This document shows positions 54,720 through 64,000 of a stretch of DNA of 64,000 nucleotides, piece by piece (position 1 is the stretch's first letter; each line of letters opens with the position of its first letter). This DNA comes from Pinus tabuliformis. Its lineage: Eukaryota; Streptophyta; Pinopsida; Pinales; Pinaceae. The notes under the pieces are model-generated. The model worked only from the letters and a program-made list of their open reading frames with translations, was not told the origin of the DNA and did no database searches. The position numbers were made by a program, and so were the translations under genes. The DNA is taken from assembly GCA_031772625.1 (NCBI GenBank), contig CM062818.1:1679888167-1679952166 (forward strand). Reading direction: 5' to 3'.

Positions 54720-57700
54720 TCATGGGCTGACCGCCCTATAGTAGTGTGCATCAATATATGGTCGATGATAGTACTGGTAAAAATATGTGCCTCGCTGCTC
54801 CTGGATCAGCCACTCGCCTCTGGGAAGTGCCGTAGCCTCCTTGGAAAGTTGGTCGGCACTGTTGTTGTGTTCCCTGTAGATATGTTGACAAGTGATGTCA
54901 ATAAATTGAGCCTTTAGTATATGAATATCATCCAAAATGGTTCTGAGAGTGTGTGTGCGGCATTCTATATTATTTTTGAACCAATCAATGATAATCTTAG
55001 AGTCACCAAATATATGAATATGCATACAGTTGTGCCCCAATGCAAAATGCAAGAGATGACGAAGAGAGATGATCTCAGCAAAATTGTTTGTGCCAGGTCC
55101 CAACCCCAGTTTAGCTTTGTAGAAATGCTGATCATTGATGAATAGTAAAAAAGCTCCCCCACAACCCTGCTGATGTGCTGAGCCATCAAAGAAAGCCCAT
55201 GGTGTGCTATGGTCAATTTGTGGAGGGTCACGCGGGCTTCTGTTCCTGGGCTGTGGCGGGTCAGGCAGCGCGTTATAAGCAGCGATAATGAGAGAAATAA
55301 TGTGCGGCCAGATGGCTGGTTTGTCATCAAAGATCAAACGATTCCGGGCTAACCATATGTGCCAGCATGTAATAATAGGCAAGATTTGAAGTTTTGAATT
55401 TTTATGGTTGTAAAACCAAGATTCCCATGAACGAATAATATCGTCACCCTCCCATTTTCCTGTATGTTGAATAGCATTTGATATGGCTTGCCAAATTGCA
55501 GATATAGAGGGACAGTTTAAGAACAAATGTATGCAGGATTCCGATGATTGTTTGCAGAAAGTGCACCAGGTCGGTCCGTATACAGTGCGGCGCATAAGAT
55601 ATTCCCCCGTGGGGACAACTCCTTTTAGTATGCACCAAAAAAATAATTTCTGCCTGGGGGGAGCTATGAGTTTCCATACAGTGTGCCACCAAAAGGAGAT
55701 CGTGTCCGGGACTTTATGCGATATCAGTGTAAGGTAACCCAACTTTGGGGTGTATACATCATTTCCTGTGTGGTACCAAATGAGTTCATCATGTCCCTGT
55801 TTGATCCTTATATGTGATTCAGCTAAAGCATTGATATATTCCAGCCATTCCTGATGCGAAACAGGTGGAAGATTGATTTGATTAGTTGTTTTCCAGCGCT
55901 GTTCAAAAATGGAGGAGTTTTGTGGATCAGCAATGTCTGCCAGAACTCTTATCTCCTGTGAGTGAAGATGTTGTATGAGGGCATCAGGTAATATATGTCT
56001 ACCTCCACAACCAGACCAAGGATCCATGCCAATGCGAGCTAAAGTTCCATCATTGACCCTCCAAACCAGATTGTCCCTGATGAGAGGCAGAGAGTTTAGG
56101 AGAGCTTTCCAAACAGAGGATATGCCTGTTTTTGGCCAGGTGGGGAGGTGAACCCAATCCAGAATATTTTGCGGCCAAATGTATTTTTGGTATGATATGT
56201 TGGACCATAGATTGTTGCCAATGAGAAGAGTCCACCCCATTTTTGCAGCGAGAGCTTGGGCAAAAGAAGGGATATCTTTTAGCCCCCATCTTCCCCATTT
56301 TTTGGGAGTGGCGATCTTCTTCCAACCAACCCAAGCAAATATGTGTTTTTCCTGATTCCCATTCCATAGGTACCTGTTGCAAATTTGTTGAAGCCTAGCC
56401 AAGATACTTCTCGGTATCCAGGCTAAGGCCATCCAGAACACCGGAGTAGCCTCTAGTACAGCTTTTACCAAGACGAGCCTGCCAGCTCTGGAGAGATATT
56501 GATGGCTCCAGATGTTAAGTCTCTTCTCAAATTTAGACACTAGCCAGATCCAGTCAGTGATCTTAGAGCTGACGGGCTTAATTCTAAATCCCAAATATTT
56601 TAGACCATGATCTAATGGGTGGATGGTATATGGAAAAAGTTGTTGTGCTAGGTGAGATTCATGGATGGAGATTCTGGATAAAATGATAGATGATTTGGAG
56701 TTATTTACAAGCATACCAGTAGCGGATGAGAAAAGATTGATAATGTTAGAGAAAGACCGAGAGTCACGGATGCTGCCATCCAGGAAGATCATAACATCAT
56801 CCACAAAGAGAAGGTGGGTAAGGAAGCATTCATTAGTAATCCTGAGACCACTAAATTCCCCATTTCTTTTAGCAGAATCGATAAGCCGACTCAAGGCATC
56901 CATGACGATCAAGAAGAGGAGGGGTGATAGTGGGCATCCCTGTCTCAGTCCTCGTTCAGAGTGAAAAAACTGGGATGCTGAGCCATTTATCAAAACACTG
57001 AAAGTCGGGGTGGTGATACAGGCCATAATCCAAGAAATGAAATTTTGGGGGAACCCGAGATGTATAAGGATCATTTTGAGATAGAGCCAACTGACTCGGT
57101 CAAATGCTTTGGCTAAGTCAATCTTGAGGATGATGGCCTTCTGGTGCTTGGTCCATATAGAATGAAGAGCTTCCTGAGCTGCACCAACAACTTCATGGAT
57201 CTGTCGATGTTCCAGGAAGGCAAATCGATGAGGAGCGATATGACGTGATAGAATAGGGCGAATGCAATTAGCAATGATTTTAGATATGATCTTGTATAGG
57301 ACGTTACAGAGGGAGATGTGACGGTAGTCATCAAAGGAGGAAGGAGAATCGGATTTGGGAATCAAGGCGATGAAGGTGGAGTTGATGGCATTGTACATGG
57401 ATCCGGTCTCCCGACATTCCTCAATCACCCTCAATAAATCATTGCTAATAAGCTCGTAGAAAGCAATGTAGAATTCAATGGACCATCCATCCGGCCCCGG
57501 GCTCCGGTCCTTCTTGAACCATTTGATGGTGCTCTCTAGCTCTTCAGGAGAGACAGGATCAAAGAGATTTTCCGCCTCTTCCTCATTTACGAATCTGGGA
57601 AAATGACCCGCTATATTGATGATCTCAGCAATGGAAGAGGCCTGGGGTTGCTTGTATAGATTTCTGAAATGGGAGGACCCCAACTGTGAGAGCTTTGGGA

Positions 57701-58883
57701 AAGTATCAGCAACATCTCCTTCAGGCATAGGGAGACTCCATATAGTGTTTTTAACCTTCCTGCCCTTTGCAAAGTTATGAAAAAATCGGGTGTTTTCATC
57801 ACCATCTTTTAGCCATGTAGCTCTACTCCGAAGACGGATGGATTCTTCCCGCTCCCTTAAGATTTTTTGTTTCTGTATTTCGAGCTCTACCAGGTGTACT
57901 TTGTCTGCAACAGTGATGAAGCCCAAACCTCTTTCATCAGTAAGGGAGGAGATTTCAGATTCAATGTGCATGAGAGCAGTATTATCCTGTTTGTTCTTTT
58001 CTCTGGCCCATTCTATTGACAGATGTTTTAGCTGTGATAGGTTCATGCAGAACCCTTTTGCTAGTGAGTCCACTCTATCAATAGGATTTTGTGTCCAGAA
58101 GTCCTTAACCAGCTTGATGTAGGAGGGGTCTTGTAACCATCCGTGATTAAATTTGAAGGGAGCTTTTGGATTTTTGTTTGGCCCCGATAGCTCCAGATAG
58201 ATAGGATAATGATTCGAGATTCCTCCAGTTCCCACCCATTGCTTATATAAGTGAAGTTGTCGAAACATAGAGCCCTTCATAATGAATCTGTCCAATCTGC
58301 GTGCCAGTGCAGCTTCCCCAATGCGTCTGTTCCTCCAGGTAGGAAGGGTTTTGATCATGGGGACATCAATCAAGTCATGGCGCTCCAGAAGATCAGTCAT
58401 GAAACCAGTGATTGGGTCGATCTGCGCTGATGAACCCCAGGATTCACTGTATCCCAGGGAAAAATTTAGATCCCCTCCAATGATAGTATTCTCTGCCAAG
58501 AGAATATGTAGGCTCAGGAGGCGGTTCCAAAAGGCTTCCCTTTGTTGGCAAGGACCATATATGTTAATAACCCTGAGCTTGGTACCCAGGTCTGCCGAGA
58601 AGAGGTCGAGACCCAGAAAACCGGGCCCCCCCCATGTCCCATGTGCCTTGATAGATGCAGGGTTGAATCCAATTGCAAGGCCCCCCGAACGACCCGATGA
58701 GTCCAATGTCGTAAAGCGCCAACCCGGGAAAATGGAGGATAGGGCAGCTGATATGGAGTCAGCAGGACCGAGGGTTTCCTGGAGGAGTATGATGTCAAAA
58801 GGCAATGTATCCATCATCCTTTTTAGGGCTAGTTTCTTGGAGGCACTAGCCAAGCCTCTGCAATTGAAGGATAGGCATTTCAT
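54720..58883 (-). CDS. LINE-E ORF2: endonuclease, reverse transcriptase, RNase H
   Basis: 1,387 codons without interruption, starting at the ATG at 58883, which overlaps the ORF1 stop (ATGA). Residues 1-230 form an APE-type endonuclease: FNCRGL, LLQET, INIYGP and IGGDLNF. The usual S-D-H motif is SNH, with Asn at residue 224 (codon 58212-58214). Residues about 440-740 are reverse transcriptase: KKDRSPGPDGWS, ALIPKSDSPSSFDDYRHISL, LKIDLAKAFDRVSW, GLRQGCPLSPLLFLIV and LLFVDDVMIF (Asp pair 695-696). A zf-RVT region follows near 1080-1170 (FWWHTVWKL, WCTFCKQ). RNase H lies at about 1230-1375 with FFDGSAHQQGCGGAF, FAEIISL and FGDSKIIIDW. A C-terminal RNase H is known from plant L1 elements. The endonuclease change may stop target nicking. 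Everything else looks functional. Confidence 0.93.
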   Translation of the reverse strand: MKCLSFNCRGLASASKKLALKRMMDTLPFDIILLQETLGPADSISAALSSIFPGWRFTTLDSSGRSGGLAIGFNPASIKAHGTWGGPGFLGLDLFSADLGTKLRVINIYGPCQQREAFWNRLLSLHILLAENTIIGGDLNFSLGYSESWGSSAQIDPITGFMTDLLERHDLIDVPMIKTLPTWRNRRIGEAALARRLDRFIMKGSMFRQLHLYKQWVGTGGISNHYPIYLELSGPNKNPKAPFKFNHGWLQDPSYIKLVKDFWTQNPIDRVDSLAKGFCMNLSQLKHLSIEWAREKNKQDNTALMHIESEISSLTDERGLGFITVADKVHLVELEIQKQKILREREESIRLRSRATWLKDGDENTRFFHNFAKGRKVKNTIWSLPMPEGDVADTFPKLSQLGSSHFRNLYKQPQASSIAEIINIAGHFPRFVNEEEAENLFDPVSPEELESTIKWFKKDRSPGPDGWSIEFYIAFYELISNDLLRVIEECRETGSMYNAINSTFIALIPKSDSPSSFDDYRHISLCNVLYKIISKIIANCIRPILSRHIAPHRFAFLEHRQIHEVVGAAQEALHSIWTKHQKAIILKIDLAKAFDRVSWLYLKMILIHLGFPQNFISWIMACITTPTFSVLINGSASQFFHSERGLRQGCPLSPLLFLIVMDALSRLIDSAKRNGEFSGLRITNECFLTHLLFVDDVMIFLDGSIRDSRSFSNIINLFSSATGMLVNNSKSSIILSRISIHESHLAQQLFPYTIHPLDHGLKYLGFRIKPVSSKITDWIWLVSKFEKRLNIWSHQYLSRAGRLVLVKAVLEATPVFWMALAWIPRSILARLQQICNRYLWNGNQEKHIFAWVGWKKIATPKKWGRWGLKDIPSFAQALAAKMGWTLLIGNNLWSNISYQKYIWPQNILDWVHLPTWPKTGISSVWKALLNSLPLIRDNLVWRVNDGTLARIGMDPWSGCGGRHILPDALIQHLHSQEIRVLADIADPQNSSIFEQRWKTTNQINLPPVSHQEWLEYINALAESHIRIKQGHDELIWYHTGNDVYTPKLGYLTLISHKVPDTISFWWHTVWKLIAPPRQKLFFWCILKGVVPTGEYLMRRTVYGPTWCTFCKQSSESCIHLFLNCPSISAIWQAISNAIQHTGKWEGDDIIRSWESWFYNHKNSKLQILPIITCWHIWLARNRLIFDDKPAIWPHIISLIIAAYNALPDPPQPRNRSPRDPPQIDHSTPWAFFDGSAHQQGCGGAFLLFINDQHFYKAKLGLGPGTNNFAEIISLRHLLHFALGHNCMHIHIFGDSKIIIDWFKNNIECRTHTLRTILDDIHILKAQFIDITCQHIYREHNNSADQLSKEATALPRGEWLIQEQRGTYFYQYYHRPYIDAHYYRAVSP

Positions 58884-59565
58884 GGGGGAAGATTGCCAGG
58901 GGTGTTCATAGCTCTAAGAACCCCAACAATGGTGGATTGTCGCCCGGAGGCAACCTCTGCACCCGCTTTCCTGATAGCCTTTGTAAGGTGAGATTTTCTA
59001 CCACGAGCAGATAAAGGGATCAAGCTGGGTGATGTGGTTCCCAGCCCAACAATCTTCAAGTGAGATCCAATTGCGTGTGGGCGAGGACGGAGATTGTAAT
59101 TATGATATGCACCCCTGGATGACGAAGGGGAAGAGAGAGGCGAAGAGACCATGTGAGTGGATGGAATGGAGGGGGCAGTAACCGGAGAGGAGGGTAGAGT
59201 GCAGTGTGCCACAGACAGTGAGGGAGAGAGTGAGAATTCACCAGATGAGAAAATAGACAAAGAAGGGAAAAGAGATATACCCGGAGCGGATGTAGATGCA
59301 GACGCCGCCCGAGCTCTGGGGACCGGAGATGGTGTGATGCCTTGCGCAAATCCAAGAGCCTGTGAGGGAGAGCTGGAGGGTATGCCTGAAACCAGAGTGC
59401 ATTGTGCAGGCAGAGATATAGGCCTCGATGGTATGGTGGATGCCACAGGGGTCTCCACTTGTTTTTTATTGAGAGGGCAATCCCTAAAAATGTGACCAAC
59501 CCTGTGACAGTGACGGCATCTGAAAGGCACTCCTTCGTAGTCTAGGATTTGAACCCAAGCCCCAT
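58880..59565 (-). CDS. LINE-E ORF1, C-terminal part
   Basis: The frame is open from the truncation point (AWVQILDYEGVPF) through the zinc knuckle CRHCHRVGHIFRDC (about 59480-59524) and a Ser/Pro-rich tail of about 190 residues to the TGA at 58880. The N-terminal DUF4283-type RNA-binding domain seen in LINE-F ORF1 is missing because of 5' truncation. The internal ATG at 59530 is not the natural start. The product would bind LINE RNA as a chaperone. Confidence 0.85.
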
Positions 59566-59580
59566 TTATTTGTCACAACT
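59566..59580. repeat. LINE-E target-site duplication, right copy
   Basis: TTATTTGTCACAACT, identical to 54433-54447. Confidence 0.93.
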
Positions 59581-59943
59581 ATTATCACAAAATATGAAAA
59601 TTATTTTAATAAATATGAAAATTATTCAAATATGAAAATTATTTTGATAAATTTTATTTTTATTTCGGGTATAAAATCAAATTAAAATAAAATTCCCTTC
59701 CCTTCATTTTTTTTAGATCATATAACTAGAAACATAAACACATTTAATTATAATAAAAATTAATTATAAATAAAATAAAATTACCTTCCTTTTACTCCAA
59801 ATAATTTTTTTTGATCTTATACCTAAACACATTTAATTATAGTCAAAATTAATTTAATGTAAAAATAAATAAATATAAATATAAATATAAAATTTTAATT
59901 ATAAACACATTTAGTTATAATTAAAATTAATTATAATAAATAA

Positions 59944-59987
<44 letters not shown>

Positions 59988-60750
59988 TTGAATTTATACA
60001 TGAAATCAAATACAAATAAATTTTATATATAATCAAGCAAAGGTTATAATTAAAATAAAATAAATTATAATTAGAATAAAATAAATTAATTAATTAGAAT
60101 TTCCTTTCCTTCTCATTAGAATTAATTAGAATTCCTTTTTTATGAGAGATTTTTCTGCGTAAATCACATGATATTTCATTTGTCAACGCGTTTTGAACCA
60201 ACTAGTGTGGTTCATCGTCAGGACAAGTTGAAGAATCAGATCTAGGTATGCATGTTAAATAGTCAGAGCAAAGCATCCAACAAGTAAATTCTAGACCAGG
60301 TAACGACTATATTGACTAACGACTAAATTTGACTGGGAAACGGCTAGTTAGATCGGACTAGGGGCATAACCTTATTAAATTAATATTAAAATTGATAGTT
60401 AGTTATATTCTTATTAAATTAAAAGTTAAAGGGACATATGAACATAGAAGTTTTAACCATATATATTAAATATATATATTATACTTTTAAATATATATTA
60501 AAATAAATTATAAATTAAAAGTTAGTTATAAAGGTTGTTAACTAAATATATAAATATATAAATATTAGAGTGATTTAAGGGTTAGAAAGAATATTTTAAA
60601 TAATTTAAATATTATTTAGCATATTATCATAGATTGATTTCAAGATTAAAATAAATAAGATTAATTTAAATTGATTATTAAATTGATAGTTAGTAATATT
60701 CTTATTAAATTAAAAGTTAAAGGGCCATATGAATATAAAAGTTTTAACTA
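59581..60750. other. AT-rich intergenic stretch
   Basis: Strongly AT-rich and without ORFs. It holds an (AT)n microsatellite at about 59949-59984 and loosely repeated blocks such as AATTAAAATAAAATT and ATTATAATTAAAATTAATTA. The motif TTAAATTAAAAGTTAAAGGG occurs near 60413-60432 and again near 60705-60724. No gene or transposon end was recognised. Confidence 0.6.
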
Positions 60751-60865
60751 GAAGAGAAAGAACTCTAAGCCCGACATCGAACTGAACATCCAGGAGGAAT
60801 CGTGACGGTGGGCGAACTCAAGGGCACGAAATTAGGGTTACAGAGGAGCTTGAAGGCGGCTCCCT

Positions 60866-62399
60866 ATGGAGCGTAGCAGAGGAGCGAGCTCCACTCCCTC
60901 CTACAGGGAAGCAATTGTCGGTAGAGGCAAGGCACCAATGAGTAAAGTCAAAGGGTCTAGCGAAGAAGGGGAGAAAAATGATGAAAAGGAGTCAGGTGGG
61001 GCCAGGACCAAGGTAAACAGTAGCACAAAAGGACAAAGAGGAAGAAGACAAAAGCCAAGGAACAGGGGACAAAAAGTGAAAGGGACGGTGCAGACCCAAA
61101 ACCGAGATTACTGTGAGAGTTGTGTTGAATGATCCTGCTCTGCAGGAGCACAGGGACCATATGGGAGCGTACGCCATAGTCTGCAAATTTATGGGAATTT
61201 GGCCCTCTGAAAAGGCATTACAGACATGGATCAAATACCACAGGAAACCCAAAGGCAGTATTGATCTCCATCTGGGGTCAAAGGGTTTTTTTACCGTGGT
61301 ATTTACTAACATTGAAGATAAAGATAGAATATTCGAAGGAGGACCCTACCTTTTTGCAGCAGCAGGCCTCTATATGAGGCCATGGAAAATGAACTTCGTA
61401 CCAGAAAGGGAGACATTCACCTCGGTACCTGTTTGGGTAAGGCTCTATTCCCTACCTCTCGATTATTGGCAACATGGGTCGCTTGCTGCCATTGGCAATA
61501 AGTTAGGGCACTTTGTGAAAGCTTCGGAAGCCACGAGAAGGGGTAAATATACTTCCTATGCCAGAATATGCGTAGAAATGGATTTATCAGGCGCTCTCCC
61601 GGAGGAAGTAATCTTGGAAGTCTTTGATGAAGAATGGGTCCAAACGGTGGATTATGAGCATATCCCATTCAGATGTCGTAGATGCCATGAACATGGTCAC
61701 CTGATTAGAGACTGTCCTCTAAGTAAAGCAGATAATAAAGGAGAACATAAAACTGTGAAGGAAACCGAAAGCTTTCAAAAAGTGGACGGTAAAGGAAAAG
61801 GAGGCAGAAAGGGATCAAGGCAACAACGCAGCGAGGGGCGAAAGATCAACACGAACAGGTTTCAAGTACTAGAAGAAAAGGAAGAAATGTCAAGTGAAGA
61901 CCAAGCAATGGAGGAAGGACCTAAGGAAAAAGAGAAGGAGGAGAACTACATCATAACACAAGAGATTTGTAACAGGCAAGAAACTATGAATAGCGAGACT
62001 GAAGCAGAAATGGACATGGAAATGACCCAAAGTGAAATAGATTTGGAAGATCATGAACTACAAGAAATTCTAGAAAAGGAACACCTAGATTTGGAAGGGT
62101 TCTTAATGCAGGGTACCACGAGAGGGATAGATTCACTACCCCAGGAGGACTGCAACAGAGTATAGTAGTTGTTTTTATGGAAGACGCAGAAAGGAGGGTT
62201 AGAAACAGGAATAACCACTAACAAACTGGAAAACAAAGGAGTGAAAACAATGAAACCAACCCCGGGACTAGCTCCTAGAAATACTAGTAAAAAGAGAGGC
62301 CAGAAAAAGCAGAAGGAACTTCTGATGGAGTGTGGAAAGCTAATAATAGATTTGGGTAAGATGAAAGACCTAACCAGTTACTCCTTTTCTAGTCTTTAA
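60866..62399 (+). pseudogene. LINE-F ORF1 (DUF4283-type, zinc knuckle), one shift and two stops
   Basis: The ATG at 60866 begins MERSRGASSTPSYREAIVGR and a basic N-terminal part. The frame changes around 61080-61110. The next frame carries the DUF4283-like RNA-binding domain (CKFMGIWPSEKALQTWIKYH, GFFTVVFTNIEDKDRIFEGG, MRPWKMNF, VPVWVRLYSLPLDYW) and the knuckle CRRCHEHGHLIRDC (61674-61715). A Glu/Lys-rich tail follows. Two adjacent TAG codons (62163-62168) interrupt the frame, which then stays open to TAA 62397-62399. ORF2 starts two bases later. The paired TAGs are probably former CAG codons. Its role is binding of LINE RNA. Confidence 0.88.
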
Positions 62400-62401
62400 A
62401 A

Positions 62402-64000
62402 ATGAAATTTACATCTTGGAATATCAGAGGTCTAGGAAGTAAAAGAAAACAAAGATTGCTTAGTTATAGAATGAAACAAGATATGTCAGACATGATTTTC
62501 ATCCAGGAAACAAAATGTTCCATTCAAAAAATAAGACTCATAAACAGCAAATGGCTCTTTAAATATGAGTTTCTGGATGTTAAAGCGGAGAAAAAAGTGG
62601 GAGGTATTCTTACTCTTTGGAATCCCCAAAGGATCAGCATTTTGGATGCAGAAGCATCAAGAAATTATCTTTCAGTGGTCATTCAACCTGTTGGGGTTTT
62701 GGAAACATTCCTAGTTACAAATGTTTATGGCCCTCAAAAATTAGAGGACAAACTCAATTTGTTAGAAGCCCTTAGGGACCTCAGGAGCAGACAGACTGGA
62801 ATGTTGTGGATCATGGGAGGATATTTTAACATGATCAAATCTCTCTCAGAGAAAAAAGTAGGTACCAGACTGCTCAACAAAGACTCCCTAGCATTTCAAT
62901 CATTTATAGCCAATATGAAATTGGTTGAGTTAGATTCAAGCAATGGCCTGTTTACATGGAACAATAAAAGAGGAGGTGAGGCGCCGGTAGCGTCTAAGTT
63001 AGACAGGTTCATGATTTCAAAGCAATTAATGTTTCTAAATAGTGAAATCATAGCCAGAGCTTCCTTTTGGTGGTTCAGACCACTGGCCGGTTCAGTTGGA
63101 AATCAAAGGTATTGATTCTCCCAGGAATAGACCCTTTAGGTTCAAGAACATCTGGCTCTCCCACCCGGATTTCCTTAGTAATATTGAAAAATGGTGGGCT
63201 GAAGACTTACAAATACAAGGATCTAAGATGTACCTTCTTCATAAAAGATTAAAGTACATTAAGTTAAGACTAAAGGAATGGAACCGAAAATATTTTGGTA
63301 ACATTTTTGAGGAAAAACAAGCAGTGGAAATTAGAATGCTAGAACTCAACAAGGCTCTAGTAAACGATGGATTTGACAAAGACAAAAGTGAGCAGGCTGA
63401 CAAATACCATCTAGTTTGGGAAAATTTATGCAAACAAGAGGAAATATTTTGGAGACAAAAATCCAGAATTCAATGGCTCAAGGAAGGAGAACGGAACACC
63501 AGATTTTTTCACAGATCCACTATGGCTAACAGAGCTCACAATAGAATATCCACGATTAAAGATGAGGGAGGGGTATTTCAGACCACTCATAAAAATATTG
63601 AAGCTGTGCTTGTCCAACATTTCCGGAACATCACTCGGGAAAACAAACCAGATAGGGATCAGTTCATCAGGGGAATCACAGGGCACATCCCCAAACTGGT
63701 GTCCAGAGAGGACAATTTTAACCTCAATAGACCAGTTGTGGAAGAGGAGGTCAGCGAGGTGCTCAAAGATATGCAAAATGGCAAAGCACCGGGGCCAGAT
63801 GGCTTCAATGTGGATTCTTTTAAATCGTGTTGGCATATTGTCAAACAGGACATTGTGAATGTGGTGGAGGATTCCAGGAGAAGCAAAATGATCCTAAAAG
63901 CTCTCAACACCTCCTTCATTTCCCTTATTCCTAAACAGGACATAGCTCATTCTGCAAACAAGTACAGACCTATTGCCTTGTGTAATGTGGTGTACAAGTT
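62402..64000 (+). pseudogene. LINE-F ORF2, 5' part: endonuclease and start of RT
   Basis: The ATG at 62402 begins MKFTSWNIRGLGSKRKQRLL, an APE-type endonuclease with FIQETK, TNVYGP and, at the site normally GDFN, GYFN (codon 62822-62824, Asp to Tyr, residue 141). A frame change near 63050-63060 ends this frame at 63115. The next frame reads FGGSDHWPVQLEI (S-D-H intact) and stays open to the window end. It covers the linker (RIQWLKEGERNTRFFHRSTM) and the first reverse transcriptase segments (NGKAPGPDGFN, then SFISLIPKQD and YRPIALCNVVYK). The YxDD part is outside the window. Confidence 0.9.

Larger units (their letters stand above)
54448..59565 (-). mobile_element. LINE-E: 5'-truncated plant L1-type retrotransposon
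   Basis: A non-LTR element in minus orientation bounded by the 15-bp target duplication TTATTTGTCACAACT. It has a short T run at 54447-54453 (the poly(A) end on the minus strand), a 3' UTR (54448-54719), complete ORF2 and the C-terminal part of ORF1. Truncation of the 5' end inside ORF1 is typical of target-primed reverse transcription. The long open ORF2 and the perfect target duplication suggest a fairly recent insertion. Confidence 0.93.
60750..64000 (+). mobile_element. LINE-F: plant L1-type retrotransposon, continues past the window
   Basis: Composition changes sharply from AT-rich DNA near 60750. A short 5' UTR, ORF1 (60866-62399) and ORF2 (62402 to the window end) follow. The order and protein types match LINE-E, and the two differ enough to be separate families. 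The 3' end and target duplication lie outside the window, and the 5' end is approximate. Confidence 0.9.

Noticed and set aside
1..64000. Host protein-coding, tRNA or rRNA genes
   Set aside because: Every ORF with a recognisable domain belongs to a retroelement, and no cloverleaf or rRNA segment was recognised.

Overview
The window looks like nuclear DNA from a seed plant with a large, repeat-rich genome. It holds Ty1/copia elements primed by initiator Met-tRNA, Ty3/gypsy elements including an Athila-like one, and L1-type LINEs, one with the C-terminal RNase H known from plant L1 elements. I recognise no host gene, tRNA, rRNA or CRISPR array. The species cannot be fixed from the sequence.

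Layout. (1) 1-675 and 6662-6921: relics of an old gag gene (minus strand) around copia-1 (676-6661, minus), which lies between two 260-bp direct copies of that gag segment. (2) 6922-8039: nothing recognisable. (3) Copia-2 (about 8040-11504, minus), a gag-only element with one full LTR. (4) 11505-14024 and 53937-54290: one satellite-like array (higher-order period about 350 bp) split by a 39.9-kb nested insertion. (5) The nest: copia-3 (14025-53936, plus) sits in the array. Gypsy-A (15511-45866, plus, TSD GGGAG) sits in copia-3 gag. Copia-4 (21252-23882, minus) and Athila-B (28918-44076, plus, TSD GCTGG) sit in gypsy-A. Gypsy-D (49246-52958, plus, TSD AGGAT/AGGGT) sits in the 3' end of copia-3 pol. 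(6) LINE-E (54448-59565, minus, 15-bp TSD) has a complete-length ORF2. (7) 59581-60750 is AT-rich. (8) LINE-F (about 60750 to the window end, plus).

Ages agree with the nesting. LTR pairs compared by eye differ most in copia-3 (over 10% in the stretch compared), less in gypsy-A, about 4% in copia-1, and only about 1% in Athila-B. Most broken frames are broken by TAG codons that look like CAG or TGG decayed by C-to-T change, as expected for heavily methylated plant DNA.

The most interesting object is Athila-B. Besides gag-pol it carries a long extra ORF (38845-41889, about 1,000 codons, no membrane segment). An 8-mer, CTACAGGA (core of TTCTACAGGAA), occurs 40 times on the two strands of its 15.2 kb, where about 0.5 is expected. 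It lies in the LTRs, the spacers and the coding sequence, in all three reading frames, with several local arrays spaced exactly 21 bp. I suggest an element-encoded, sequence-specific system in which the extra protein may recognise the motif, by analogy with the VANC anti-silencing system of VANDAL transposons. A splice-acceptor role is the main alternative.
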